A stretch of 64,000 bases of DNA. Origin: Hirundichthys speculiger. Lineage: Eukaryota > Chordata > Actinopteri > Beloniformes > Exocoetidae. The notes beneath the pieces were generated by a model. It saw only the letters and a program-made list of their open reading frames with translations. It did no database searches and was not told where the DNA came from. The translations under genes were made by a program, and so were the position numbers. Positions 1-11,900 of the stretch are shown in pieces. Each line of letters begins with the position of its first letter. Within the stretch, counting starts at the first letter, position 1. Where the stretch lies: positions 90,805-154,804 of the forward strand of contig JAGFBZ010000015.1 in assembly GCA_018398805.1 (NCBI GenBank), written 5' to 3'.

Positions 1-1135
1 TCCAGTCCGTAGCCTCAAAGCAACCTTTCAGAGCATCTTCAGCTTCATTAGACCAGGTTTTGATAGTTTTTGTGATCACTGGTTGCTGCTGAACGATGGG
101 CTTGTAGGTGGAGGTGAGAAAAACCAGATTATGGTCAGATCTTCCTAAAGGTGGCAGGGCAGAGCAGCTGTATGCATTTTTAATATTTGCATAAAATAAG
201 TCCAACGTCTTATTTTCTCTGGTGGAGCAGCTGACAAACTGTTGGAATGATGGTAAAGCTGTAGAGAGGGAGACATTGTTGAAGTCTCCAGAGATCGCCA
301 TAACTGAGTTTGGATACTGTGTTTGCAGCCTTGCAATAACGGAGCTGATGACATCACAGGCTGCGTCTGGAGCGATACCAGGTAGAATATAAACCGCTAC
401 CAGAATAACACAGGTAAAACTCTCTGGGTAAATAATAAGGACGGAAACTCACAGCTAACAGTTCAAGGTCCCTCGTGCAGATCTTCTCCTTGACGGTGAC
501 ATGTCCAGGATGACACCAACGCTGGTTAACCAGCACTGCAATCCCACCTCCCCTCAGCTTCCCGCTGAGTTGCTTACTGCGGTCTGCTCGGACCGTCTTA
601 AAGCCGCGAACAGACACGTTACAGTCCGGGATGTGTTCATGCAGCCACGTCTCGGTGAAACACATGAGACTACATTCTCTGTATTCTCTCTGGGACCTGG
701 TTAGCATGTCAAGCTCGTCCGTTTTGTTAGCTAGCGATCTGACGTTACCCATCACAACAGTTGGGAAGAAGAAACAGTTTTAAATCTCCACCGCTTTTCT
801 CTCTGCTTCACTCCTGCCCTGCATCCTCTTCTCTTTCTTCTCAACTCCATCGGGATTTGTCGTGTTATTTCACTGCCAATCCTCATTTTAGAGAGTTTTA
901 GCAGTTGATCACGACTGTAAACAAGTCCAGCGTTGCCATGGAGACACATCATAACAAGTATCGGAGACAACCAAAAAGAGACAAAAGTATACAGAAAACT
1001 TTCTCGTGCCGCACAGCCTCCGAACCGACCTAAAAACCTCTTCAAAAAAATTGATAAAAATGACGGCTGTATTTCAAAGACAAAAAGAAAATCGAAAAAA
1101 TTATTAAAACTATGTGAGAGCAACTACAATTTGCA
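1..1135 (-). mobile_element. L2-clade LINE, 5' part, cut by window edge
   Basis: Three minus-strand frames (752-1123, 354-755, 145-357) line up in order with the N-terminal part of the longer LINE at 35.7 kb: both share a basic leader with the motif RGCRAG, then the endonuclease start MGNV..L.NKTDEL and the catalytic motif TETWL. The element runs 3'-ward off the left edge, so reverse transcriptase and tail are not seen. The frames are offset, so at least two frameshifts separate leader, endonuclease start and the rest. The A-rich stretch at about 1150-1190 lies just upstream of the 5' end. Family name is by resemblance only. Confidence 0.8.
145..890 (-). pseudogene. LINE ORF, apurinic-type endonuclease domain, broken
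   Basis: The endonuclease of a non-LTR retrotransposon nicks target DNA for target-primed reverse transcription. The piece at 354-755 holds the first catalytic glutamate in FTETWL, then the conserved R..GK.RGGG.A stretch and GHVTVK, which match the copy at 36.1-36.4 kb residue by residue over much of their length. After the motif PYYLPREF the frame is lost; the continuation lies in another frame at 145-357. With offset frames it cannot code for an active enzyme. The leader upstream (to about 1000) is weakly conserved. Confidence 0.75.
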
Positions 1136-1239
1136 GCCACCTTGCGGCGCATTCTAGAAGAAAAAAAAAAAAAATAAATAATAATAATAAATAAATCCAT
1201 ATTTCAAGTAGAACTCCTGCTCCTGCTTTCTTTCTTTTT

Positions 1240-1497
1240 TTTTCTCTTCACTGTGCATTTTCTCCTTCACAAGGAAACCTCCCAAAGACGTCTGTTTCTT
1301 ACTCATTTTGCTAGCTGGATTAAATTTTGGCACTCAAGTGACCGAGATGTAACCGAGAGAATCCGGTCATTTTTTAAAATAAAATATTTTTCAAAATAAA
1401 AGCTCGTTCAGATTCATATAATAAATAAAACTTAAATAGCTCATTTTTTCTTGCACGGACCGGTACCGGTCTGCGGACCGGGGGTTGGGGACCACTG
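1240..1497. repeat. hAT-type non-autonomous element, one end
   Basis: The stretch ends in GGACCGGGGGTTGGGGACCACTG at 1475-1497, the usual terminal sequence of a widespread hAT family whose ends read CAGTGGTCCCCAACC. The preceding AT-rich part resembles the interior of such elements. The left end is not recognisable. A related element lies at 34273-34757, where the mirrored GGTACCGGTC motif is also present. Confidence 0.5.
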
Positions 1498-3779
1498 GTG
1501 TAGTCATGTTCCTTATTCGATCAAATTAGCCACCTCTGAATGTGCGGTGCCGTATATTAATATTACTATGGTAATGCACCAGTACGAGGTGCTACTATGG
1601 TAATCAGCACAAGGGACAGCGTTGCAGAAGAAGGTGATTCAGGTTTATTTAGAACAGTTTTACATTCTTGTTATTGAAGGAAAACCCACAATTCTTCAAC
1701 AGTACGCTGCTAATGAAAGTGTCCAGACAAAAGCCGTCCTTCACTTCCCTGCAGGGCAATAAAAACACTTTCAGACATAATCGTTCAAATCCTCTGCTGG
1801 GTGATCACAATTACCACTGACCTGTGTGGAGATATCCAGACGCCGCCTCATTAAAACCACCCCTTCAATGGCAGCATCATTCTGGGGGGATATTTTTCTG
1901 CTAACTACATGGAATAGAGGGGATTATGGATGCAGAAAAAAATAGAAATCAACCGTTGAGCATACTGCCAAGAAGACATAAAAGTGGATGTGGGAAAACA
2001 CTTTAAAAGTCCAGCCAGGGTCTGGACCTGAACCCAGGAGAACCCCCCCTGGTGAGACCTGAGAGTGACAGACACCGTCTCCATGACCGTAGGATCGTCC
2101 CGAGAGGACTCTATGTTGTCCGCTAAGTTCAGCAGAGTCCAAAGCCTCGACAAAACTTCTAATCACCTGACATCTGCTGAAAGTGCTCAAAAGCATGCCT
2201 GGAGGAAGACACGGGAAACAAAGCAATGCGCTCCACTAGACCTTTAGCCGCCGTTTTCCCCAGGTGTGTCGATCTCTGCGCACTCGACAGATACTCCCAT
2301 GTCTTTGCCTCCAGCTTCTTAACTGAATCCTACGTTTAGTCCACTAAAAAGAATTTTTTGAGCCCTGCTTTTTTTTTTTTTTGTCTTTCTCACAGCGCCG
2401 CTAAGTGGTAAGCGCTGCTATTAATCCCGCTGAAATAAAAACAACATTCTTGCCAAACCGCAGTACCTCCCCACTGTCCGAAGCTTAACCTCCCCGTGCA
2501 GGTGGAACATGATCTGCACTGAAAATCAATCCGCCCCGGTCACTCTGGCGCTGGTGCTTGGCAGAGAAGTGCAACACGGGCAGAGTAAATGTGCTGTATA
2601 ATGAGAGACCTAAAGATGAGCGTTGGAATAGAACAGCGTAGCTATTGAACCTATTGAAGAGGTTTTTCTGTTTCTCTGGCCTCCAGATGAAGTTGTGCTT
2701 GGGTTCCTCTCAGGAAAATGTGCAAACGTCATGTGAAGGTCACGTCAGCCACGTGGAGATACAAAGAAAGGCTTGTTAACACGCTAACAACTTCTGTTAA
2801 TTCAGTTGAATTATGAGGTTAAGATAAACACCGTTATGGATAAATCACAATCAATTCTGACACTGTGTTTGATTTTTCAGTCAACACATATACGGATAAG
2901 TGACTTCAACATCATAAACATTAAGAATTTGACCACAGTCGTTTTTTTTTTTATTGTGCAAATGCTGTGGCTAATGCCAGAAACTTAATTAGATTGTTTT
3001 TGTATAATTTTCCTGACCACCAGACAAGGTCAAGAGGACTGCACACTACACATGGAGGGAAGTTTAAGTTTAAGCTGTGCTCCAGCCTAAACTAATTAAA
3101 ATCCCAGAGAGATATTTACATACAGTTAACATACAGTTTTGGTGCATGTGTGCACAGGCAGTTTTATTGTGATGCAGTCTAATGGATTCAGGCTATCGAG
3201 TGGTGATGTTTTTCCTTCTGTGTTGTGTCCTGATTCACCACTTATCTGTACAAAACCTGCACGAGGTGCCCGTGATTTAACTGAGAATAACCCAGTCTGA
3301 GGTTTGAGGGAAGATGTTATAACCCGTGTACCTGCGATGCCTGTATGAATCATCTACATACCTGCCATGTTGTTACAGGGTACGACAGTGGCGGATCCGG
3401 GGCTTTTCTGAGTAAGGGGCCATCAAGGGGTTACGTTTGTCACGGAGAGACCGGATATTTATCCAGCATCCTGTTATACAGTTGACCATCGTCCCATTAA
3501 TGACAACCAACGTGGGATTTGTGACTCATCGACAAACTCAACAAAACATCAACCGATGCAGCTTGTGAGCGTTCACAGGCATCTAGTAAACAAAGCTCTG
3601 ATGGATTAAGTGAACCAGAATGATTAAAAAGGGTGTCATGTTACGAGCAGTCGTATACTTGAGTTTGACTCCCTGAAATAGGTCACTTGCTTTGCTTCAT
3701 TAGACATAATCAACTTTTGTAAGAGTTTGAAATTATGTAACTTCACTGCCTTGTGTTAGATATATTCTGAATTATTACC
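1498..3779. other. No gene recognised
   Basis: AT-rich anonymous DNA. Short frames around 1905-2250 overlap on both strands and have no recognised domain, so I did not call an exon. No terminal repeats or RNA gene signals were seen. Confidence 0.5.
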
Positions 3780-3918
3780 CCCATCCATCCACCCATCATC
3801 CATACCCGTAAAGTCGTATTTTAGGGTCACGCGGATCTGCAGGAGTGTATCCCAGCTCTCTTTGGGCAAAAGACAGAGGTCCACCCTGGACAGGTCACCA
3901 GTCCATCGCAGGACTTTT
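3780..3918. repeat. (ATCC)n-tailed teleost interspersed repeat
   Basis: It begins with CCATCCATCC repeats and continues with a GGGTCACGCGG block, ATCCCAGCTC, then CACCCTGGACAGGTCACCAGTCCATCGCAGG. This order is the common form of a dispersed fish retroposon tail. Decayed relatives lie at about 6590-6700 and 11650-11710. It abuts repeat R1 copy 1 on its right. Confidence 0.65.
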
Positions 3919-3919
3919 T

Positions 3920-4692
3920 GGGCCTGATCGTACTCTTCCTGCTAGCTGCTAACCACTAGCCACTAACCACAAATTGCGGGTTTGGGAACCTCCGCTAACC
4001 GCTAGCCGCTACCCGTTATGCCGATTCCCTTACTCACGTTGTAGGTGTGGCAATGGGTGTGTGCCCTTTCCACAAACTCGGTATCTTGCGATCCTGGGTT
4101 ACATGTCAATGTTCAACAGCGTGTCCAAATGGCATCAATGTGCATCCACCTGGTCACATATAGACGTGCACAAACGGCTCTACCTCTCAAATTAACTCTT
4201 GTATAAAAGCATGATTTGGCCTCAGTTGAACCCCTGAGAAAATGGCAGAGATCGTCTTAAACAGCTTGATCGCCAGTTAAACCACAGACGACCAGAGCGT
4301 GTTTACTGGGAGGACACCAACTATCTGCGACTTTCAGGTAGCCAATAGGAATTGTCTGTGTAAAAATATTTATCTGTATGTGCAGAGGAGGAGGAGGAAG
4401 GAAGGGAGGAAGCTCTACAGCATCTCATCTCATCTACAGCAGCTCATCTGGGACTCTACAGAGTCCCAGACGAGCTGCTCTGATCTGGATGAAAAGACGC
4501 TCCATAGCGGTTAGCAGGTAGCGCAACCTGCTCTTAAAGGCAACGGCTGCTGACGCACTGATTGGTTTAACAGGTGGAACGCCCTAACCACTACTATGGA
4601 TAATGTAGCAGGTAGCACAGGTGGGATAGCGGGTTTAGGGAGGTGGAAGATTGCGTTCTTTGCGGGGGAACGCCCCTCCCGCTACCCGCTAT
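3920..4692 (+). mobile_element. Repeat R1 copy 1 (unclassified DNA element)
   Basis: This 770-bp stretch matches 23807-24481 along almost its whole length, for example CCACAAACTCGGTATCTTGCG, CATCCACCTGGTCACAT and GGGGGAACGCCCCTCCCGCT. It starts GGGCCTGATCGTAC and is rich in the short motif GCTAACC/GCGGGTAG, which folds back on itself. Copy 1 carries about 135 extra bases at roughly 4355-4490 that copy 2 lacks. No coding frame is shared. Its right end is cut by the hAT element that starts at 4693. A GGGCC start would fit a Harbinger-like MITE, but that is only a guess. Confidence 0.65.
4438..4479. repeat. 20-bp-arm hairpin inside R1 copy 1
   Basis: AGCAGCTCATCTGGGACTCT is followed after a 3-base loop by its reverse complement with one mismatch. 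It lies in the copy-1-only insert of R1. Confidence 0.7.
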
Positions 4693-5580
4693 CATACCTG
4701 TCAGGTTTTGGATTTGAAAATGAGGGAAATTTTCTGGCGCCTGAGCAGTCCCACCATCCCAACCAGCTCCAGTATCTCTTACATTTCTGGTGTACAAAAA
4801 AGCTAAAATCACAGCTACACTACTTCCTGAACTTCAGCTCTTTTGTTTCCTGTGTGCCATTATTGGACAAACTGATCAATCCAGGTGTGTCTGACCATTG
4901 CTGTGAGGTCAGACACACCTGGATTAATCCATTTGTTAATTAATGGTTCACAGGAAACACAGCAGCTGGCTGAAGTTCAGGAAGTAATGCAGCTGTGCAT
5001 AAAGCCACGTTGACATAATGTGAACATTCATTACAGCCTAAATGAAAACACTAAAGGGGTATATATGAAGAGTATTTATTTGAAGGGATTTGCATATTTT
5101 TTGTTCATTTCACATTGCTTTTAATTATATTTACATTTGATTTTCATTCCACACATTGTTTTCATTTCATATTGCTCTTCTTTTACAGTTTTTCATCTCA
5201 TTTCACGTGACTTTTCTTTACTCTTTTAATGACTTTGTTTGTTGCAGACTGAATTCTTTATGACTGTTTTGGAAGGAGTGTGTTTGTGGACTGGTCCAGA
5301 GTAGTTTATTTTACATGAGAGAAGAGCGCAAACAGTTCTGTTGTCTAACGACATCCTATTATCTGTAACAATCTTTTTTTTTTCTTTTTTCGCGCACTGT
5401 CACTCATTGGATGTCACACACTAACCTCGCAACATCTACCACCTACATCTACTTGCGAGGCAAGTGACAGATATCAGATTGGGAATGTTTTTTTTTTCTT
5501 TTTTAAAATACGGGAAAAATACAAATATGGGAGGATGGTGGGAGAGAAGAGTAAAATACGGGACTTTGTTTTTTCCCTAC
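4693..5580. mobile_element. Non-autonomous hAT element (ATACCTGTCA end)
   Basis: The left end reads ATACCTGTCAGGTTTTGGATTTG and is followed by AATGAGGGAAATTTTCTGGCGCC. The right part contains AATACGGG, GGGAGGATGGTGGGAGAG and AAATACGGGA, the usual near-end sequence of a fish hAT family. The extreme right terminus is lost next to the LINE fragment at 5.69 kb. No transposase frame is present. The interior holds the long palindrome at 4811-4996. Confidence 0.5.
4811..4996. repeat. Long palindrome, about 86-bp arms
   Basis: The left arm starts ACAGCTACACTACTTCCTGAAC and runs to CTGACC at 4896. The right arm starts GGTCAGACACACCTGGATT at 4907 and runs to GCAGCTGT. The arms are imperfect inverted copies with a loop of about 10 bases. 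The core (TGGACAAACTGAT..ATCCAGGTGTGTCTGA) recurs at 40631-40705. Such a structure fits a foldback MITE. Confidence 0.8.
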
Positions 5581-5693
5581 AGAAACAAACTGGACAGCTC
5601 CTGCAGATACAGATACAGATAATACTGGGCCAGTCTAAAGCTGAGGGATTGTTTCAGTTGTTTCCAGTTTGATTCTCTGTCTTTGGTGAAACA

Positions 5694-6050
5694 GTGATGG
5701 TGCACTTCTATAGCTCCATCATTGAGTCCATCCTCACCTCCTCCATCACCATCTGGTACGCTGCTGCCACCGCCAAGGACAAGGGCAGGCTGCAGCGTAT
5801 CATTCACTGTGCAGAGAAGGTGATCGGCTGCAACCTGCCATCCCTGCAGGACCTGCACGCCTCTAGGACCCTGAAGCGTGCAGGGAAGATTGTGGCCGAC
5901 TCCTCCCATCCCGGTCACAAACTGTTTCAGACTCTCCCTTCTGGCAGGAGGCTGCGGTCCATCAGGACCAAAACCTCACGCCACAGGAACAGTTTCTTCC
6001 CGACTGCAGTGGGCCTCATCAACAAGGCCCAGGACCCCCACTGTCTCTGA
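5694..6050 (+). pseudogene. LINE ORF, C-terminal end after reverse transcriptase
   Basis: The frame of 118 codons starts inside the protein at FYSSIIESILTSSITIWY, the region after the reverse transcriptase domain of fish L2-type LINEs. It continues with K.RLQRII..AEK.IG and ends with LPSGRRLRSI followed by SRHRNSFFP. It has no catalytic motifs because the whole 5' part is missing. It ends at a natural stop, so this is truncation on insertion, not loss of the frame. Confidence 0.75.
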
Positions 6051-6173
6051 CTGCCCCCCCCTCCCTAACACATACACGTTATACTAACGTAAAGTCCCTC
6101 TGCGTTACATTAACGCACAACTGTGGACTACAGGCCATTACAAAATAAAAAAAAATAAATAAAATAAAATAAA

Positions 6174-6236
<63 letters not shown>
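6174..6236. repeat. (TA)n microsatellite
   Basis: About 30 uninterrupted TA units, next to an AAATAAAATAAAAT stretch, within the LINE 3' UTR. Confidence 0.95.
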
Positions 6237-6238
<2 letters not shown>

Positions 6239-6464
6239 CCCATATTGTCCATGCCTCTAACTTTAATTTATAATATTTATATGTCATTCTATTGTGCATT
6301 TATTCCATTTTAGTACCTGTTCTATATTTTTCTTTATTTCCTATATTTCTATATTTTTCTTAAATCTTATATGTTTATATGTTCTGCACCAGACATCAAG
6401 CTAAATTCCTTGTATGTGGAAACGTACCTGGCAATAAAACTGTTTCTGATTCTGATTCTGATTC

Positions 6465-7867
6465 AGTGTACAACATGTTCCAAACTGTTCAAGAGTTTAT
6501 TACTCTGCGTGGGTGCTTGCAGAGTTTGCAAAACATGACAAACACTTACATGCTGACTGGGAACAGTGACTGCACGTTGGTTTCAATCCTCTATCCATCC
6601 ACCTTTTTTTTTCATTTAAATTTGTTTGTGTTTATCTGGCTGACCTTTCTACGGTCATGGGGTCAGTGGTGGAGTGCACCTAGGACAGGTTGATGGCTGG
6701 AGAAACAGCTCAGTTCATTCCTTTTCTGTTTTTCTTTCCTTCCACCTCTCATTTATTCATTGTTTTAGACTTTACTTGTCTAATAAACATTAATTTAGAG
6801 ATATGTGTGCTTCTCTTAAATGAGACAAAATTTTCATTCATTTATTATGTTTCATTCATTTGTTCACTAATTGAAAACCCACTAATGTGCCGCTTTCTTT
6901 GAATTTAATTCATTTGTTTTATATTTTGTTTTATTATCTGTTGCCTTGTTGGTTTCAGTGACTTGCGGACAGATGAGACTCTGATCAGAAATTTCTGCCA
7001 AACTGGTATCACAAGAGAAACGCACGATTGTAAACTGGAGTGGATTCTTGAATATTTCTCTTTGGAGGGCTGGATAGAAAGACAGACAATACACTTAATG
7101 ACAAAGCAAATAAAACGTGAGCTCACAGCCCTGGTAGACTAACAGATTATTATGGTGCCATGTTAGTTGTCTTTTGAGGATTTAAGAACAGTTATTTGCT
7201 GAAATACATGAAGGAGATTGAATCTTGTTAAATCATGTGTCAAGACTGGTTTCCCTGACCATTTTTTCTTTTTCTATACTTTACAAATCCTCTCTCTCTT
7301 TTTCAGTTTCTCGTCTTACCAGCCATCTAGTTCCAGTCCTGCTCCTTCAGTCTGTTGGGTTATTTCTTCACTCTTGTATATTTCATGTTTTCCTGGGGCT
7401 TCTGCAAAGCAGTACTTCTTGTTTTGTCCCAGCAGCCTGTTTATTGAAGTTTACTTTTTTTGTTCTTAATCCGGTCGCCTGTCTGTAAAGCCTGCGTTTG
7501 TGCTCGGCAACCTTCAAACAAATCAAATCTGGAACGCACTTCAGCTGCAGTGGAAGTTTACATTATGGAGTGACAGCGCTAACTGGAATTTGCTGACGCA
7601 ATGTGATGTGTGGCCTATTGTGCTCGTGAATTGCACTAGATTTGGTTCATTAACTGCAAATTACATAATGAGCCTGCATTAGCAGGGCTGACCTTGCTCG
7701 GCCTCTTGTACTGGTGTAAGATGAACAAACAGAGCTCGGCACCAAGAGCATGCTGCACCACACGGAGAAGTTTGAACTTGATTCAAAATTGTTTCAGCCA
7801 CGCTGAGAATAACTGAGAAACCTTCCAGGAAACCTACCAGGTCACTGCACATGCACGATTTGAATTC
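6465..7867. other. No gene recognised; one (ATCC)n repeat fragment
   Basis: AT-rich DNA without recognised coding sequence. At about 6590-6700 a decayed (ATCC)n-type fragment is visible (CTATCCATCCACC, later GTCATGGGGTCAGTGG and CACCTAGGACAGG). Confidence 0.5.
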
Positions 7868-8340
7868 TTCAATCCATCCATCCACTTCCACTTGGTCCGT
7901 AGTCAGGTCACGGGGGCAGCAGCCTGAGCATGGAAACCCACACCTCCCTCCCCGGCGACCTCTACCAGCTCCTCTGGGAGAACACCGAGGCGCTCCCAGG
8001 CCAGCTGAGAGACATAATCTCTCCAGCGGGTCCTGGGTCTGCGCCCTGGCCTTCTCCCAGCTGGACATGCCGGAAACACCTCTCCAGGGGAAATCCTAAC
8101 CAGATGCCAGAACCACCTCAACTGGCTCCTCTCAATGTGAAGGAGCAGCGGCTCTACTCTGAGTCTCTCCCGAATGACTGAACTTCTCACCCTATCTCTA
8201 AGGGAGAGTCCAGCCACTCTGCGGAGAAAACTATTCAGCTGCTGGTATCCGCCATCTCGTTCTTTCAGTCACTATCCACAGTTCATGACCATAGGTGAGG
8301 GTTGGGATGAAGATCAACCAGTAAACAGAGAGCCTTGCCT
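7868..8340 (-). mobile_element. Rex3-like (RTE-type) LINE 3' end
   Basis: Read on the minus strand this is the last part of a LINE ORF followed by a short 3' UTR and a GGATGGATGGATTG tail (plus-strand CAATCCATCCATCC at 7870-7883). GATG-type tails and the RSQLRWF..H motif are typical of Rex3-like elements of fish. A plus-strand piece of the same family lies at 20541-20640. The assignment to RTE/Rex3 is from memory of the family and is tentative; that it is a LINE 3' end is clear. Confidence 0.65.
7903..8217 (-). pseudogene. LINE ORF C-terminal fragment
   Basis: A 104-codon frame begins LSLRDRVRSSVI and contains RSQLRWFWHLVR, then GRRPGRRPRTRWRDYVSQLAW and EELVEVAGE. These are conserved blocks after the reverse transcriptase domain of a very common fish LINE. 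The reading frame is open here but lacks the rest of the protein, so it is a dead 5'-truncated copy. Confidence 0.7.
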
Positions 8341-10612
8341 TTGTCTTACCAGTGGCTGACTCCAAAGCGGTCAATCTTCATTGATTCTCAGGTTAAAATG
8401 TCCAACTTGCAGCAGAAACATGTTTACAGTCTGTTTAATAAAAGTTAGGGCCTAGTCTTTTGATTGATGTGCTGGCAGAGTCGCTGGCGAGCTGTCATCA
8501 CTTTAGCTACTGAGCACTGTCTTAATTTTTGAGCTGAGAATGAAGATCTAAAAGAGCATCAAAAAACTTTACTTTAAAGGTTTTATGGCTTGTTGTGCTA
8601 CTATCTGCACTGAGATACTGCTGGCTGGAATAGTTCAGGGGCAAAGCTTAGGGTAGCAGCCTGAATCAGCTGTCTACGCTCCCGTTTAAAGGCTGCCAGC
8701 CACGACTAACCAGAGGACAACAAATGGACTTTCTAGCTCATCAAGCTTCTGCCTCTTGCAGGAGTTGGGTACTCTGGTTAAGTGACTTTCACCGTAGATC
8801 ATTTCAGAACCCTTCCAAGTTGACTAACCATATGAAACAACATCTGAAACAAGCGCTGTCAGAGCTGGAACAAGTACTAGCGGAGATCCGCTGGGACACT
8901 TGGCCGTCTACTTTAGGGAAGGCTTTGACCGTTTTAGGCCTGTGAGTTGCAGATCAAGCGATGATATGTCCCGGCGGAGCTAAGATAGCCCTCCTCTCAC
9001 CTCCGGCAGCTCATGTCATGTCATTTCTGTTGGGAAGCTTGAAATGATGTTTGGACAGATTTGATCAGAATGAATGTGAAACATGCAGCATAAGCTAAGC
9101 CAGCCGAGTCAGAAGAGCTGGTTCGTGGTAACTGAACTACGGTGGACATGGTCCAGATGGCTTCCAAACAGGTTCTACCCGTAAACAACATGGTACCCAG
9201 CTGTATGAGGAAAGAGAGGTTCCAGAAACGCTCTTTAGAAAACCTGCATGTGCTGCCACAGGGAGTTTGTCCAGTTCTTCTTGTTTAGCTTATGGCTCCA
9301 GCAATGTATAAGTAATTTCCTTTACATGTATCTGACCCTATGCACTAATTTTGTTCATATTCACCCCCATGAGACCCAGTGATCGGTTCACTAGGATCAT
9401 TACACTGCGTGGAAAGTCACACACATCCACATGCATAGCTTTTGAACATTTGCTGATGTTAATGATAGCCTAATGATTATATCTGTGTTGTTTAACTCAG
9501 CCACTAAGGCGTCACAAGCCAGTGCTAAATGGGGAGGGTTGTGTCAGCAAAGGCATCTGATGTAAAACCTATAGCAAATCAATAAGCGGAATGCAAATCA
9601 GATCGGTCTGGGCCCGGGTAACGACCACTGCTGACATTGTTAACCAACCGGATATAAGGGGAAACTGCTACTGCTGATTAAAGGAAAGGGAGACGGAGAC
9701 AGGGAAGGCATGTCAGGAGACAGTGAGAGGTGCAGAAAGGCAGCAGTCTAGGGAACTTTGAAAATGGGTACAGAGATTCAGCTTTTATGCTGGGAAGAAG
9801 GAAGGTGGATATACTGCATCGACGGGGTAGAGAGCAGCCAGGCAGCATAGGATGGTAGTATGCAGGTGGAGTCCGGTGGCACAAAAGAGGAAAAGAGCAA
9901 GTGGGAAAGCAGAAGATCAAATGACACTGAAGAAAAGGGGGCTGCAGTGTGAATTTCAATGAGGAGTTGAGTCAGTGTGGTAATGAAAAAAAAAACGGCC
10001 AGACAACTGGGCAGCTACAGTGACTGTTATGAGGGAGCACAGGTAGGAGGGTGCTCGGTGTGTCCTCTGGACAAAGGAAGAAAAAATAAGGAGACTTGGT
10101 GGTTAAATGAGAGTAAAAGCAGGAAAATGATAGAAAAGTAGTTGCATAGCAAGAGAGGTTATGGAAGTATGCAGGCGTACAAGGAGATGAGATGCACAGA
10201 CTAAACATATTCAGCCTCTCGTTCTTTACTGACAACAATGACTAACAGTGATCCTACAGCTCATTCGTAAACTTGATCAGGGGCAGTTTTTCTAAGTAGT
10301 TGCATAATTAGAGCAAGTCTTAAAGCCTGAGGTAAAGGAGAATGTCAATAAAGATCCATTAGATTTGATATGTAACTGTTAATTAAAGACACTTTAATTA
10401 TTCAAGCCCCTGTTCTCATCTGTAATGAAGTCCTTTCATTGTGATATGGATATGTGTGAGTGTGTGCTGGTGGTGGAGGCCTTCTGCCTCTAGATACTTA
10501 AGCAGATTATTGTAGGTTGGCGTGTTGCTGGTGATGTGATGTTATAGAGCCCTGTGTATCTGAATAACTTAATGAATTACATGTGTTTAGACCCTGGTTG
10601 TCCACTACTGAC
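8341..10612. other. No gene recognised; purine-rich stretch
   Basis: No domain or element ends seen. From about 9675 to 10210 the plus strand is strongly purine-rich (GGAAAGGGAGACGGAGACAG and similar), which produces spurious Leu/Ser/Pro-rich frames on the minus strand. Confidence 0.5.
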
Positions 10613-11649
10613 TAGGGATGTAACGATATGGAAAATCTGATATCTTGATAATAGTGACCAAATTATCACGGTTTACGATATTATCACGGTATTCTTAATT
10701 GCTGTACAAATGTCTAAAAAACACATACTTTTTAATAATTTGACAAAAACTTGTGATTTTCTTGTCATTAAAACATCAGAAGCCAAAATCTTATCAAAAT
10801 GAAACTTTCACTTTAAACGGAGAAACAACTGGCACAGAAAAAGGTTTTATTTTAAATGAACATAATAAATAACAGAAACAAAGCTTATTTGTCTGGTGCA
10901 AATTTAAATAAACACTTTAACAACCATAGTAAGTCAAAATATGCAAACAATTATCAGGAACAAAAATTATAGTGAAGTTCAAATGAAATAAACTTTGCAC
11001 TTTAAGCTGAACCTTAAATAAGTATAAATATGCAAATAAATAAACAGTTGTTTAGGAGCCAAACATGTTGTTCTGAATTGTAGTTCACTCTGTGTGTCTG
11101 GGTGTCGCTGTGTTGTTACCTGAGGGTCAGGTATAAAGGTAGCTGCCTGTTATTGGTTAGCTGTTTGACCTGGAAGGGCAAAAGGTTTTTGACCGCTGTG
11201 GCGCTAACTGCAGGCGTTATGGTTGTCAGATCAGTTAATGGAATACATTTATATTTATCAGAAGAACATTGTTCTGGTCATTTTACGATGTCATTTTTCA
11301 ATGTCCTGCGTGCTATCACCACTTTCCGCCATGCTAACGTTATGATGTCGATGTTACAAGCTACAAATTTAACCCTCCTGTTATGTTCGTTTTGGAGGAA
11401 CAGCAATTATGTTCCCGGGTCAATTTGACCCAGGAAATGTTTGATCATCCAAAAGTATCTAAAAACTAAAAACTCCCAAATAAACACTGTTTATATCTCA
11501 TATATCTATAAAAATAAGAAAAATCAAACTAACAGATTAACAAAATGAACATGGTGTGTTCATATGTGTGTCTGTGAGTCTTCACTGCACACAAGTGACA
11601 TGTCATCACATTGTGACAATAAATACTACGCAATGTGTAAAACCAGAAA

Positions 11650-11710
11650 TCCATCCATCCATTATCCAACCCACTTATTCCTGTGCAGGGTCATGGAGGT
11701 CTGCTAGAGA
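11650..11710. repeat. (ATCC)n-type repeat fragment
   Basis: CCATCCATCCATTATCC followed by TGCAGGGTCATGGAGGTC, the start of the same dispersed repeat as at 3780. It has inserted into the piggyBac. Confidence 0.6.
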
Positions 11711-11900
11711 CAGAAGCTTAGACAGAAGATGTGCTCCTCACAGAGCTTTGATGGGTTCTACTCTGGAAAGATCTCCTTCCAAATGACAAATGCGTTATAG
11801 GCTGATCTATCAGTCATGTTATAAAGATGACCAGCGGTCAGCTTTCAGTCATTCGTTTGGTGCTTTTAGACCCAATGACTTTGTCTAAATGATCCACCCC

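Larger units (their letters stand above)
5690..6464 (+). mobile_element. L2-type LINE 3' end with (TGATTC)n tail
   Basis: A 5'-truncated LINE: the end of the ORF (5694-6050), a 3' UTR interrupted by a TA microsatellite, then TTCCTTGTATGTGGAAACG, CAATAAAAC and a tail TTCTGATTCTGATTCTGATTC ending at 6464. Microsatellite tails in place of poly(A) are usual in L2/CR1-type LINEs. The closing bases resemble those of the membrane-protein retroposons at 54480 and 60183. Confidence 0.75.

Noticed and set aside
1905..2250. Overlapping open frames on both strands that could be a host exon
   Set aside because: No frame shows a known domain, splice sites are not consistent, and both strands are equally open.
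4594..4812. Minus-strand frame sharing a GSGRGVPPQRTQSST stretch with 24323-24544
   Set aside because: The shared stretch is the non-coding end of repeat R1; the rest of the frames differ and have no domain.
9678..10238. Two minus-strand Leu/Pro/Ser/Cys-rich frames
   Set aside because: They result from the purine-rich bias of the plus strand and have no domain.
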